DNA of 64,000 nt from Myxocyprinus asiaticus (GCF_019703515.2 NC_059385.1:29120001-29184000), one strand, 5' to 3'; positions 51,484 to 60,757 are shown, counted from the first letter of the stretch. Numbers and translations are program-made. The notes: generated by a model not told the origin, from the letters alone.

Positions 51484-52956
51484 ATGCCTTTCCGTTCGTG
51501 TGTTATTCCTGGTTGCGGTCGTTTTCTCTCAACTTCGGATGGTCATGATCGCTGTCTTTCGTGTCTGGGCTCGACCCACACGGAGGCAGCGTTTATGAAT
51601 GGTTCATGTTCTCACTGTGAGAACATGACCATGGCAACGTTGCGGTCGCGGCTTGCTTTTGTAAGGAAGCAAGCCACCCCAGCGGCTCCCCGCCTTGGTC
51701 CTCCTACCTACGGATTAGAGGTCAGCACGGCTGGCACTGGGGGCGATTTGGGGACCTCAATGGGATCGCCTCTGCTGGGTATCCCCCCGCGGACCTCCCA
51801 TTCCCCAGCACGCTCGTCTGCCCCAATCGGGCTTCCGGATGAGTTTGCCGGCTCATCGCACGGCGAGTCTGGCTTCTTGTTCGAGGCCCGCGAAGATGAT
51901 GAGCTCTCGAGCGCAGCATCGGAGAGCGGGCTTGTCCAGTCGGACTCAGAAGCCTCAGCTGGGCTTCCCCCTTCGGGGACGGTCGCCCAGTTAAAGGCTG
52001 ATGCCGAAATGATGGACATGCTTTCCCGGGCGGCCGCAAGCGTTGGGCTAGAGTGGAACCCTCCACTCTCCCCTGAACCCTCGCGGCTTGATGATTGGTT
52101 TCTGGGCTCGCGCCGCCGCTCAAACCTGCCGCGCCCCGCTCCAGTGCCATTCTTCCCGGAGGTGCATGAGGAGCTGACGAAGTCGTGGGAGGCAACTTTT
52201 ACTGCCCGAATCCTCAGTTCTCCCGCTCTCACTACCCTCGATGGCGGGGCGGCCAGGGGCTATACGGCGATTCCCCCGGTGGATAAGGCGCTCGCGGTGC
52301 ACTTATGCCCGCAGAGCGCTGCCACCTGGCATGGACGCCCTAAGCTTCCCTCCAAGCCCTGTAGGCTCACGTCGTCCCTGACGGCCAAGGCCTACAGCGC
52401 TGCTGGACAAGCTGCCTCTGCCCTGCATGCCATGGCTCTCCTGCAGGTCCACCAAGCCAAGGCACTGAAAGAACTGCACGAGGGTAGTTCCGCCCCAGAT
52501 TTGATGCAGGAACTGTGCTCGGTGACCGACCTCGCCCTCCGGGCGACGAAGGTCATGGCGCAGTCTCTCGGGTGGACGATGGCCACACTAGTGGTCCAGG
52601 AGCGCCACCTGTGGTTCAACCTGGTCGAGATGGGCGAGGCCGACAAGACACGGTTCCTTGCTGCCCCCATTTCCCAGGTGGGCCTATTTGGCAACACCGT
52701 TGAGGACTTTGCCCAGCAGTTCTCGACGGTAAAGCAGCAGACGGAAGCAATCCGGCACATCCTGCCCCGGCACGGCTCAAGACCCCGCACCCCGTCTGCT
52801 CATCGCCAAGGGCATCGCCCTGTGGTGACTGCACCGGCTCCGCCGCAGCCCGCCCCTCTGGCTCGGCCCCGGCGTGGAGCCCACTGCAGGAAGCCGACGC
52901 CACCCGTCTCACATCTGGCACCGAAGAACTCACGGAGGTCTTCGAAGCGCCCCTGA
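51484..52956 (+). CDS. DIRS ORF1, gag-like protein (490 aa)
   Basis: The start ATG at 51484 opens with a cysteine/histidine cluster: C6, C11, C24, C27, H32, C42, C45 in MPFRSCVIPGCGRF ... DRCLSCLGSTH ... CSHC, compatible with one or two zinc-binding loops. The middle is Ser/Pro/Glu-rich and the 150 residues from about 330 are helical with many Leu/Ala. The C-terminus is basic (KPTPPVSHLAPKNSRRSSKRP). This is the layout of vertebrate DIRS ORF1, which is thought to package element RNA. The frame is fully open. It overlaps ORF2 by 83 bp in another frame. An upstream open frame (51251-51598) lies in the leader and is built on TCTAAAAGAG repeats; I do not consider it coding. Confidence 0.85.
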   Translation: MPFRSCVIPGCGRFLSTSDGHDRCLSCLGSTHTEAAFMNGSCSHCENMTMATLRSRLAFVRKQATPAAPRLGPPTYGLEVSTAGTGGDLGTSMGSPLLGIPPRTSHSPARSSAPIGLPDEFAGSSHGESGFLFEAREDDELSSAASESGLVQSDSEASAGLPPSGTVAQLKADAEMMDMLSRAAASVGLEWNPPLSPEPSRLDDWFLGSRRRSNLPRPAPVPFFPEVHEELTKSWEATFTARILSSPALTTLDGGAARGYTAIPPVDKALAVHLCPQSAATWHGRPKLPSKPCRLTSSLTAKAYSAAGQAASALHAMALLQVHQAKALKELHEGSSAPDLMQELCSVTDLALRATKVMAQSLGWTMATLVVQERHLWFNLVEMGEADKTRFLAAPISQVGLFGNTVEDFAQQFSTVKQQTEAIRHILPRHGSRPRTPSAHRQGHRPVVTAPAPPQPAPLARPRRGAHCRKPTPPVSHLAPKNSRRSSKRP

Positions 52957-55900
52957 GATGGTAAACCCAGGGACGAGGGAACCCACTCACGTGGAGCTGG
53001 TAGAAAGACCACTCCATCCCCCGGTGGAGGGCCGGGTGGAAAATCTTTTGTTGCCTTTTTGTTTGATTTTGCCACACGCCCAAGTGGCTGCGGTACCAAA
53101 CAGTTCAGCAAAAGAGTGGCTTCCTTCCTCCCTGGGTCACATACCCGGTGTGTACGGTCGTCACCACGACTACCGTCCACGGGCTTTATCTTGCAGGATT
53201 GGCACTCCAGCAGTGCCCTTTCCACCCCTGAGTGCCCAGCTGTGGCACAAATCCACCCCCGATGTGACAGCCTCCATGGGTCGCGAGGACAGGCCTCTTC
53301 CTCCCCCATTCCAGGCTGTTCCGGGGGTGGTCACAAGGAGCCAGGTAAGTGCTTCGATGTCTCTAGACTCAGCACGGCCACGACATGCTGTGGAACCTTG
53401 CGCTCCGCCCCGCCACGAGGCCCCACCTGCCGGTACATCCGATGACGTTGTCCCCTTGGTCCCCCTCGCACGGAATTTGGACGCATGGCTTGCGCTTCCC
53501 AATCCATCGCGGTGGTTGATCCGGACCGTCCGACTCGGCTACGCGATTCAGTTCGCCAGGCGCCCGCCCAGGTTCAGCGGTATTCACTTCACCTTCGTCA
53601 AGGGCGAAAACGCTGTTACTCTGCGCACGGAAATCGCTACCCTCCTACGGAAGGGCGCGATAGAACCTGTCCCTCCAGCCGAGATGAAGAAAGGGTTTTA
53701 CAGCCCCTACTTCATCGTACCAAAGAAAGGCGGTGGGTTGCGGCCAATCTTGGACCTGCGAGTACTGAACCGGGCTTTACACAGACTCCCGTTCAAGATG
53801 CTGACGCAAAGACGCATTTTAGCGAGCGTCCGGCATCAAGATTGGTTCGCGGCGGTAGACCTGAATGACGCGTACTTTCACGTCTCGATCCTTCCTCGAC
53901 ACAGACCCTTCCTGTGGTTCACGTTCAAGGGTCGGGCGTATCAGTACAAAGTCCTCCCTTTCAGCCTGTCCCTGTCTCCTCGCGTCTTTACAAAGATCGC
54001 AGAGGCTGCCCTTGCCCCAATAAGGGAGGTGGGCATTCGCATTCTCAACTATCTCGACGACTGGCTAATCTTAGCTCACTCTCGAGATGTGTTATGCGCA
54101 CACAGGGACCTGGTACTCTCGCACCTCAGCCGACTAGGGCTTCGGGTCAACTGGGAAAAGAGCAAGCTCCTCCCGGTTCAGAGCATCTCTTTTCTCGGTT
54201 TGGAGTTGGACTCAGTCTCCCTGACGGCGCGCCTTACAAACGAGCGCGCCCAGTCGGTGATGACCTGTTTGAAGGCGTTCAAACAGAAAACAGCAGTTCC
54301 ACTGAAACTTCTTCAGAGGCTCCTGGGGCATATGGCATCCTCGGCGATGGCCACCCCGCTCGGGTTTATGCATATGAGGCCGCTTCAGCACTGGCTCCAG
54401 ACTCGAGTCCCGAGACGGCCATGGCACCACGGGACACACCGCGTGGCCATTACGTCGGTCTGTCACCGTCTTTTCAGCCCTTGGACCGACCTCTCGTTTC
54501 TACAAGCAGGTGTTCCCCTAGAACTGGTCTCCAGGCGCATTGTGGTCATGACTGATGCCTCCAAAATGGGCTGGGGCACTGTTTGCAACGGGCACACAGC
54601 CACCGGCCTCTGGACGGGTCCGTGGCTGCGTTGGCACATCAACTGCCTCGAGTTACTGGCAATTCTGCTCGCCCTGCGGAGGTTCCGGCCATTGATCCAG
54701 GGCAAGCATGTGCTAGTTCGGACAGACAGCATGGCAGCGGTAGCATATGTCAACCGCCAAGGTGGTCTGCGCTCCCACTGTATGTCACAACTCGGCCGCC
54801 GTCTCCTCCTCCGGAGTCAGCAGCACCTCAAGTCGCTGCGAGCCACTCATATCCCGGGCAACCTCAACGCTACAGCGGACGCGCTGTCACGGCAGGTTTC
54901 GCAGGGGAGAGTGGAGACTCCACCCCCAGGTGGTCCAGCTGATTTGGATTCGATTCGGACAGGCACAGGAGGACCTGTTCGCCTCCCAAGAATCCTCCCA
55001 CTGCCCGCTCTGGTACGCCCTCACCGAGGCTCCCCTCGGCATAGATGCGCTGGCACACAGCTGGCCCCCTGGCATTCGCAAATACGCGTTTCCCCCAGTG
55101 AGCCTACTTGCACAGACTCTGTGCAAGGTCAGGGAGGACGAGGAGCAGGTCGTCCTGGTAGCACCCTACTGGCCCACCCAGACATGGTTCTCGGACCTCA
55201 CGCTCCTCGCGACAGCTCCCCCCTGGCAAATTCCCCTGAGGAAGGACCTTCTTTCTCAGGGACGGGGCACCCTCTGGCACCCGTGCCCAGACCTCTGGAA
55301 TCTCCATGTCTGGTCCCTGGACGGGACGCGGAAGACCTAGGTGGCCTACCACCCGTGGTGGTAGACATGATCACTCAGGCTAGGGCCCCCTCTACGAGGC
55401 GCCTGTATGCCTTGAAGTGGTGTCTGTTCGCTAAGTGGTGTTCTTCTCGACACAAAGACCCCCAGAGATGCGCAGTCGGATCAGTGCTTTCCTTCCTGCA
55501 GGAGAGGTTGGAAGGGAGGCTGTCCCCTTCCACCTTGAAGGTGTGCGTTGCTGCCATAGCAGCACACCACGACGCAGTTGACGGTAAGTCCTTAGGTAAG
55601 CACGACCTGATCATCAGGTTCCTAAGAGGCGCTAGGAGGCTGAATCCCTCCAGACCGCCCCTCGTTTCCTCATGGGATCTCTCCGTAGTTCTTCAGGGCC
55701 TACAGAGAGCCCCCTTTGAGCCTTTGCAGTCAGTCCAGCTTAAGGCACTCTCCCTGAAGACTGCCCTCCTGACTGCGCTCACTTCCATCAAGAGGGTAGG
55801 TGACCTGCAAGCGTTCTCTGTCAGCAAAACATGCCTGGAGTTTGGTCCGGGCTATTCTCACGTGATCCTGAGACCCCGACTGGGCTATGTGCCCAAGGTT

Positions 55901-56173
55901 CCCACCACTCCTTTTAGGGACCAGGTGGTGAACCTGCAAGCACTTCCCCAGGAGGAGGCAGACCCAGCCCTGGCGTTGCTGTGTCCGGTGCGCGCTTTGC
56001 GAATCTATTTGGATTGCACGCAGAGCTTTAGACTCTCTGAGCAGCTCTTTGTCTGCTTTGGTGCACAGCAGAAAGGAAGCGCTGTTTCCAAGCAGAGGAT
56101 CACCCACTGGCTTGTTGATGCCATATCTATGGCATATCTCGCCCAAGACATACCGCCCCCGATAGGGCTATGA
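52874..56173 (+). CDS. DIRS ORF2 (RT, RNase H, recombinase), open but altered
   Basis: An open frame of 1099 codons. The reverse transcriptase spans about residues 235-450, with KGAIEPVPP (260), RPILDLRVLN, AVDLNDAYFHV (catalytic Asp) and the YLDDW box (393-397). RNase H runs from VMTDAS (about 558) through NCLELLAILLALRRF and VRTDSMAAVAYV to NATADALSR (about 671). Residues about 679-819 read out of register with the family: a one-base insertion at 54905-54908 and a one-base loss at about 55330 bracket them, and the expected middle domain is in the +1 frame there (54908-55330). The recombinase starts near 838 (PSTRRLYALKW) and keeps the first catalytic Arg (Arg974, KRVGDL). It ends at a TGA (56171-56173) before the HxxR-W-Y residues. 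Start codon uncertain. Confidence 0.9.
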   Translation: MEPTAGSRRHPSHIWHRRTHGGLRSAPEMVNPGTREPTHVELVERPLHPPVEGRVENLLLPFCLILPHAQVAAVPNSSAKEWLPSSLGHIPGVYGRHHDYRPRALSCRIGTPAVPFPPLSAQLWHKSTPDVTASMGREDRPLPPPFQAVPGVVTRSQVSASMSLDSARPRHAVEPCAPPRHEAPPAGTSDDVVPLVPLARNLDAWLALPNPSRWLIRTVRLGYAIQFARRPPRFSGIHFTFVKGENAVTLRTEIATLLRKGAIEPVPPAEMKKGFYSPYFIVPKKGGGLRPILDLRVLNRALHRLPFKMLTQRRILASVRHQDWFAAVDLNDAYFHVSILPRHRPFLWFTFKGRAYQYKVLPFSLSLSPRVFTKIAEAALAPIREVGIRILNYLDDWLILAHSRDVLCAHRDLVLSHLSRLGLRVNWEKSKLLPVQSISFLGLELDSVSLTARLTNERAQSVMTCLKAFKQKTAVPLKLLQRLLGHMASSAMATPLGFMHMRPLQHWLQTRVPRRPWHHGTHRVAITSVCHRLFSPWTDLSFLQAGVPLELVSRRIVVMTDASKMGWGTVCNGHTATGLWTGPWLRWHINCLELLAILLALRRFRPLIQGKHVLVRTDSMAAVAYVNRQGGLRSHCMSQLGRRLLLRSQQHLKSLRATHIPGNLNATADALSRQVSQGRVETPPPGGPADLDSIRTGTGGPVRLPRILPLPALVRPHRGSPRHRCAGTQLAPWHSQIRVSPSEPTCTDSVQGQGGRGAGRPGSTLLAHPDMVLGPHAPRDSSPLANSPEEGPSFSGTGHPLAPVPRPLESPCLVPGRDAEDLGGLPPVVVDMITQARAPSTRRLYALKWCLFAKWCSSRHKDPQRCAVGSVLSFLQERLEGRLSPSTLKVCVAAIAAHHDAVDGKSLGKHDLIIRFLRGARRLNPSRPPLVSSWDLSVVLQGLQRAPFEPLQSVQLKALSLKTALLTALTSIKRVGDLQAFSVSKTCLEFGPGYSHVILRPRLGYVPKVPTTPFRDQVVNLQALPQEEADPALALLCPVRALRIYLDCTQSFRLSEQLFVCFGAQQKGSAVSKQRITHWLVDAISMAYLAQDIPPPIGL

Positions 56174-56344
56174 GCCCATTCTACCCGTGGTGTAGCGGCT
56201 TCTTGGGCCCTGGCCAGAGGTGCCTCTCTAACAGACATTTGCAGAGCAGCGGGCTGGGCAACACCCAACAGCTTTGCAAGGTTCTACAACCTCCGGGTGG
56301 AACCGGTTTCGTCCCAGGTAGTGGCACGCAACATAAGCGGATAA
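56174..56344 (+). pseudogene. Cut-off C-terminus of the DIRS recombinase
   Basis: Directly after the ORF2 stop, the same frame stays open for 56 codons to TAA at 56342-56344. It contains an HSTRGVA motif (HxxR box), a GWATP segment (Trp) and a FARFYNL segment (the catalytic Tyr position). These are the conserved residues of tyrosine recombinases that ORF2 itself lacks. A single stop codon therefore separates the catalytic core from the rest of the protein. Confidence 0.85.
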
Positions 56345-57103
56345 GCCCGGGATAGCCGGCCGGGTGTATTGCTTGCACATAGCACCTTCCACCTCCTTTT
56401 GAGCTGAAGACGTGCGCTGTTAATTCCCAGTAGTGTTCACAAAAGTTGTTCCCTGGTTGACTTCCTCCGAGCCCTGTGGCAGTCGAGTTTTCGGAGAGAC
56501 TCGCTGCCGGCCCAGTACACGCGCTAACTAAGAGCCCGGTTCTGGGGTAGGTGCTCCGCATGTGGCAGTTCCCTGTAAGGCTAACCCCATGCGATCTATA
56601 TCTTCCGCTAATTCGTTTCCCTGCTGGCAAACTGCGTCTTCCTTGGGCAGAGCCCCTCTGCCCCAGTCTCCATGTTGTAGTACCTCCTCCCCCATCGGGC
56701 AGGATCTACCTTGAAGGCTCTCCACATGGTTGGAAAGACCATGTGACATACTTTTCCACTTAAATATCCCCCCCTCTCTGGGGCGAGGTGTGGTCTCCGC
56801 GGTGTCCTCCCCTTGGGAGGGACACCCCCCGACTAGACCTGGCGGCCCAGTCGTATAATGCCCCTTCTTTTTTTAGGGAGTGGAAAAAGAGAAGGGGAAA
56901 AGAGGCCATGACTGTGTTAAGCCCGTCTCTATCTTTGGGTAGTCGACTTGTCCCCAAAAAGGGCCGTTCGACACTCATAACTATGTTGGGGGAGGTTACG
57001 TGTCGACCTGGTGTGCTGGCTATGAGGCACACAGCAAGTCTGCCCACCACACACCGCCAGTTCACGTAACACAGTTCAGCCTTGTGGCGTTTTGTATAGG
57101 GAC
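56345..57103. other. DIRS 3' non-coding region
   Basis: About 760 bp between the recombinase end and the internal complementary region. Pyrimidine- and GC-rich, with no supportable coding frame; small frames on both strands are shadows. Untranslated tail of the element. Confidence 0.7.
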
Positions 57104-57208
57104 ACCTAGTGTCACTACATCGACAGCAACGTCGAGTGAGTGACAGATAGGGAACGTCATGGTTACTGGTGTAACCTCCGTTCCCTGATGGAGGGAACGA
57201 GACGTTGG
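57104..57208. repeat. DIRS internal complementary region
   Basis: The first half (57104-57155, CCTAGTGTCACTACATCGAC ... AGATAGGGAAC) is the inverse of the outer left end (51044-51096). The second half (57153-57208, AACGTCATGGTTACTGGTGT ... GAGGGAACGAGACGTT) is the inverse of the outer right end (57430-57486). The two halves overlap at AAC, the complement of the GTT present at both element ends. This is the bridging template used in the DIRS rolling-circle model. The left half matches almost perfectly; the right half has a few substitutions. Confidence 0.93.
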
Positions 57209-57273
57209 TCCCTCCTGCCACAACGCTGAACTACCCGCTGAAATGGCCGGACCTTATATCGGCTCCTCAGCGT

Positions 57274-57486
57274 AAAACCTGAATGAGAGGTTGCATACCA
57301 GCTCCTTTTATACCCGTATGTTCGGGGGAGTGTCATGCAAATACCACTCGCCAATTTTCATTGGCCTTTTATCAAAGACCATAGGTGTCTCGGTCTCCCA
57401 AGAGTGACCCCTAGTGTCACTACATTGACACTAATGTCTCGTTCCCTCCATCAGGGAATGGATGTTACACCAGTAACCATGACGTT
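57274..57486 (-). repeat. DIRS right inverted terminal repeat
   Basis: 57274-57432 is the inverse complement of 51073-51240, with a few differences (for example GAGGTTGCATACCAGCTCCT, and a TGTCATGC indel). The outer 55 bp (57432-57486) are unique to the right end and match the internal complementary region. The right outer edge is longer than the left one, the asymmetry usual for DIRS1-like elements. Confidence 0.93.
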
Positions 57487-57823
57487 TTCCCCTGAAAGGC
57501 ACAATCTGCTCATCAATACAGAGATCTTCTTCCAGTTGTAGCTGCAGACAGCGTTTCCTTATGGACTCATAGAGTGGTCTGGCATTGAAGAACACATCAG
57601 TGTCTCCAGGAGGCCTCACATAGTTATTCACAACATGCAGGTTGGAGCAGAGTTGAAAAAAATTCATGGTATCCTTGGAAATCCCAATATTGATATTGGA
57701 GGACCAGTACATTCTCACTCTTGGAAAACCAAGCACTGCCATGGCCATATGTAGACCGACAAGGACTTCAATCTCAGAAGCTGAGGCATGTTTATACCCC
57801 TTGACTCCCTTTTGTTCTGCATA
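57487..57823 (-). pseudogene. piggyBac transposase, middle part
   Basis: On the minus strand from the Tc1 insertion: GVKGYKHASASEIEVLVGLH, MAMAVLGFPRVRMYWSSNIN, TMNFFQLCSNLHVVNNY, DVFFNARPLYESIRKRCLQL, and the first catalytic Asp region LCIDEQIVPFRGK. The frame is open through the fragment and is cut at FRGK by the right edge of the DIRS element (57486). It resembles the PGBD2/3-like branch. Confidence 0.88.
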
Positions 57824-59302
57824 TAAACTCAGAAAAAAAAGAAACGTCCTCTCACTTTCAACTGCTTTTATTTTCAGCAAACTTTACATATTATATAAAT
57901 ATGTATTAACAAAAATAAATATTTGTATGAACATAAAAAGATTCAACAACTAAGACATAAACTGAACAAGTTTCACAGACATGTGACTAACATAAATGGA
58001 ATAATGTGTCCCTGAACAAAGGTAACAGTCAGTATCTGGTGTGGCCACCAGCTGCATTAAGTACTGCAGTGCATCTCCTCCTCATTGGACTGCACCATAT
58101 TTGCCAGTTCTTGCTGTGAGATGTTACCCCACTCTTCCACCAAGGTACTTGCAAGTTCCCGGACATTCCTGGGGGGAATGGCCCTAGCCGTCACCCTTCG
58201 ATCCAACAGGTCCCAGATGTGCTCAATGGGATTGAGATCTGGGCTCTTCGCTGGCCATGGCAGAACACTGACATTCCTGTCTTGCAGGAAATCACACACA
58301 GAATGAGCAGTATGGCTGGTGGCATTGTCATGCTGGAGGGTCATGTCAGGATGAGGGAGGAGGATGTCTTCCCTGTAACGCACAGCATTGAGATTGCCTG
58401 CAATGACAACAAGCACAGTCCAATGATGCTGTGACACACCGCCCCAGATCATGACGGACCCTCCACCTCCAAATCGATCCTGCTCCAGAGTACATGCCTC
58501 GGTGTAACGCTCATTCCTTCAATGATAAATGTGAGTCCGACCATCACCCCTGGTGAGACAAAACTTTGACTCATCATTGAAGAGCACTTTTTGCCAGTCC
58601 TGTCTGGTCCAGTGAAAGTGGGTTTGTGCCCATAGGCGACGTTGTTGGCGGTGATATCTGGTAAGGACCTGCCTTATAACAGGCCTACAAGCCCTCAGTC
58701 CAGCCTCTCTCAGCCTATTGCGGACAGTCTGAGCACTGATGGAGGGATTGTGCGTTCCTGGTGTAACTCGGGTAGTTGTTGTTGCCATCCTGTACTTGTC
58801 CCGCAGGTGTGATATTCTGATGTACTGAACCTGTGCAGGTGTTGTTACATGTGGTCTGCCACTGCGAGGATGATCAGCTGTCCTTCCTGTCTCCCTGCAG
58901 CGCTGTCGTAGGCATCTCAGTACGGACATTGCAATTTATTGCCCTGGCCACATCTGCAGTCCTCATGCCTCCATGCAGCATGCCTAAGGCACATTCACGC
59001 AGATGAGCAGGGACCTTGGGCATCTATATTTTGGTGTTTTTCAGAGTCAGTAGAAAGGTCACTTTAGTGTCCTAAGTTTTTATAACTGTGACCTTAATTG
59101 CCTACCGTCTGTAAGCTGTCAGTGTCTTAATGACCATTCCACAGGTGCATGTTCGTTAATTGTTTATGTTTCATAGAACAAGCATGGAAAACATTGTTTA
59201 AACCCTTTGCAATAAAGATCTGTAATGTTATTTGGATTTTTACTAAATTATCTTTAAAGTACTGTGTCCTGAAAAAGGACGTTTCTTTTTTTGCTGAGTT
59301 TA
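57824..59302 (-). mobile_element. Tc1-like transposon nested in piggyBac
   Basis: The terminal inverted repeats are TAAACTCAGAAAAAAAAGAA on the left and, read inward from the right, TAAACTCAGCAAAAAAAGAA; GAAACGTCC is shared on both sides. Target TA at 57822-57823 and 59303-59304. Length 1479 bp. Removing it together with one TA joins the piggyBac transposase in one frame across STITN | MQNKRGVKGYK-like sequence. Encodes a near-intact transposase with two lesions (58057-59023). Confidence 0.93.
58057..59023 (-). pseudogene. Tc1-like transposase with one stop and one frameshift
   Basis: The start at 59023 (MPKVPAHLRECALG) fits the family's short basic start and leads into the HTH (MRTADVARAINCNV). 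A frameshift near 58910-58930 moves to the frame with RETGRTADHPRSGRPHVTTP and VRNRLREAGLRACRPV. The first catalytic Asp is in QKVLFNDESKF. A TGA at 58519-58521 stands where the frame otherwise continues into RFGGGGSVMIWGGVS. The second Asp is in LQHDNATSHTAHSV and the Glu in [16 protein letters not shown]. All three catalytic residues are kept. It is a recently inactivated copy. Confidence 0.9.
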
Positions 59303-59590
59303 TATTGGTTATTGTGCTCATCAGCTCAAACATCTGACTGGGAACATACTGCCTGATGTAGCCATATGGTGTTAGTTGCTCAGGGAGGTCAGTGGTAGAA
59401 CTTCAGGGGCCCTACTGGGGTAGAGACAACACTCTTTTTTGTGACATTTGCAAGAGGATCATCATCAAGTACTGGTTCTACATCTGCCTCATGCTCATAA
59501 TCTTCTCTGCCTTCTTGACCCTGACTTTCCTCTGCCTCAATCTCAATTTCTTCCCCTACCATTGGTAATAGTGGCTCATCTCTGTCCTCC
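59303..59590 (-). pseudogene. piggyBac transposase, N-terminal part (main exon)
   Basis: The minus frame contains REDRDEPLLPMVGEEIEIEA, a very acidic stretch (EEIEIEAEESQGQEGREDYE), then VEPVLDDDPLANV, VGPLKFYH and, after an in-frame stop near 59389, a YGYIRQYVPSQMFELMSTIT continuation that reaches the Tc1 element. The upstream boundary at 59590/59591 looks like a splice acceptor (TTTCAAG). Confidence 0.75.
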
Positions 59591-59785
59591 CTTGAAATTA
59601 TTAGCAAAAACTGTCACTTACAAAACAACTTCATAAAACTTTTATATTGTAATTTAAATATACAGTACATGGAAAGATTATGAAACCATATAACCAATAT
59701 AACAGCATTCAGTGAGTTGAGGAGCATCTAATTGTATGAAATGTCTTAACTAACTAACTAACCCTAACTTTCATTTGACACTCAC

Positions 59786-59902
59786 CAGCTGTTGGAGATC
59801 TAGCATCATCTGCATCTCCATCTTCCTCATCGCTCCCCACAATATCAACATCAGAGATATTTCCATCAGCTAAATGTTCAAGAACTTCAAGAGCAGTATA
59901 TT
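59786..59902 (-). pseudogene. Putative upstream exon of the piggyBac transposase
   Basis: Between an acceptor (TTTGCAG at 59903-59909 in minus orientation) and a GTGAGT donor (59780-59785) the frame reads YTALEVLEHLADGNISDVDI then VGSDEEDGDADDARSPTA. The acidic style fits piggyBac N-termini. Joining it to the main exon leaves the phase off by one base, so either the donor is wrong or the copy is decayed. Confidence 0.6.
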
Positions 59903-60203
59903 CTGCAAATGAAATAGAGTCTACTTATTAACAACAATTTATTAGTACTCTGATGTAGATTTTTTATATAAGAAAGGTCAATCAGCCTTACTGGAGATTT
60001 GATTTCAGTAAAAGGCTTTTCAACCTACTGTACATTGTAATGGACAGCAATATTTGAAAAAATCCTGATTAAAAAATTGCAATTCTACAATAGATTTTGA
60101 ACTTTTAATTAATAAATGCAATCCTTCTATTTTACATACAATCTATGAAATATTGGCAAAAATATCAATAAATGTGAATAAAACCGTTGAAAATGTTGCT
60201 TAC

Positions 60204-60231
60204 TTCTGTGTTTGGAGCGAAGTGCTGCCAT
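60204..60231 (-). pseudogene. Putative first exon of the piggyBac transposase
   Basis: ATG at 60231 opens MAALRSKHR and runs into a GTAAGC donor (60198-60203). It joins in phase with the exon at 59786-59902. The short first exon lies about 180 bp inside the right TTAA end, as expected for a 5' leader. Inferred from splice signals and position. Confidence 0.5.
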
Positions 60232-60416
60232 TCCTCTCTTCAATGTAGTGGATTTTTTTCAAATTACTACATGCAGAGCCATACTGTCACTTGATTGGTT
60301 GACAAGCGTCCAATCTCATGGACTGCAGGCTTTAAATGGGGTGAAATGCTCCAGAAGCAAAAAGATTTGGCTGACATGTGATGTCCACTGTAATGGACAC
60401 GGTCTGAAGGGGTTAA

Positions 60417-60705
60417 AAAAAATTCTGTGCTAGAAATGACGGTGATGAAAATGGCATTTTGAATGTTTTTACAATAAAATGTCCAACTCCTTTGTCTTGC
60501 TAATGATAATTTTATTGCTAACATTTTATGTATCCCAAATACATAAAATTAAATAATATTTTTACACTTTTTGTGTAATTTGGCAAAATTACAGCTTTAT
60601 TGGAAATGATTCCCTTTGCATCACTTGTCTCATATTTCATCTTAAGCATGCTTTTCACTCACTCTTTTGTTGATTCTATAAACAAGTCCACTAACTTAAA
60701 AAAAA

Positions 60706-60757
<52 letters not shown>

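Larger units (their letters stand above)
51044..57486 (+). mobile_element. DIRS-type tyrosine-recombinase retrotransposon, complete structure
   Basis: DIRS elements replicate through a circular intermediate and integrate with a tyrosine recombinase instead of an integrase. This copy has a left inverted terminal repeat (51044-51240), ORF1 (gag-like), ORF2 (RT, RNase H, middle domain, recombinase), an internal complementary region (57104-57208) and a right inverted terminal repeat (57274-57486). Both ends are marked by GTT (51044-51046 and 57484-57486), with no further target duplication. It lies inside the piggyBac transposase and transcribes in the opposite direction to it. Confidence 0.95.
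49628..60416 (-). mobile_element. piggyBac element (host of two nested insertions)
   Basis: TTAA at 49628-49631 and 60413-60416 bracket the element. The terminal inverted repeat is TTAACACCTTCAGACC on the left and, read inward from the right, TTAACCCCTTCAGACC. The minus strand encodes a PGBD-type transposase in pieces: N-terminus 59303-60231, middle 57487-57823, C-terminus about 50067-51043. Subtracting the DIRS element (6443 bp) and the Tc1 element (1479 bp) leaves about 2.87 kb, a normal autonomous piggyBac length. Confidence 0.9.

Noticed and set aside
51251..51598. Upstream 115-codon frame before DIRS ORF1
   Set aside because: It rests on TCTAAAAGAG repeats in the leader, overlaps ORF1 in another frame and shows no conserved style.
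51708..53502. Minus-strand frames of 110-174 codons opposite DIRS ORF1 and ORF2
   Set aside because: They are shadows of GC-rich coding sequence on the + strand.
54747..55340. Separate 197-codon gene inside DIRS ORF2
   Set aside because: Only its second half resembles DIRS pol protein, and it is explained by the one-base insertion and one-base loss in ORF2 rather than by an independent gene.
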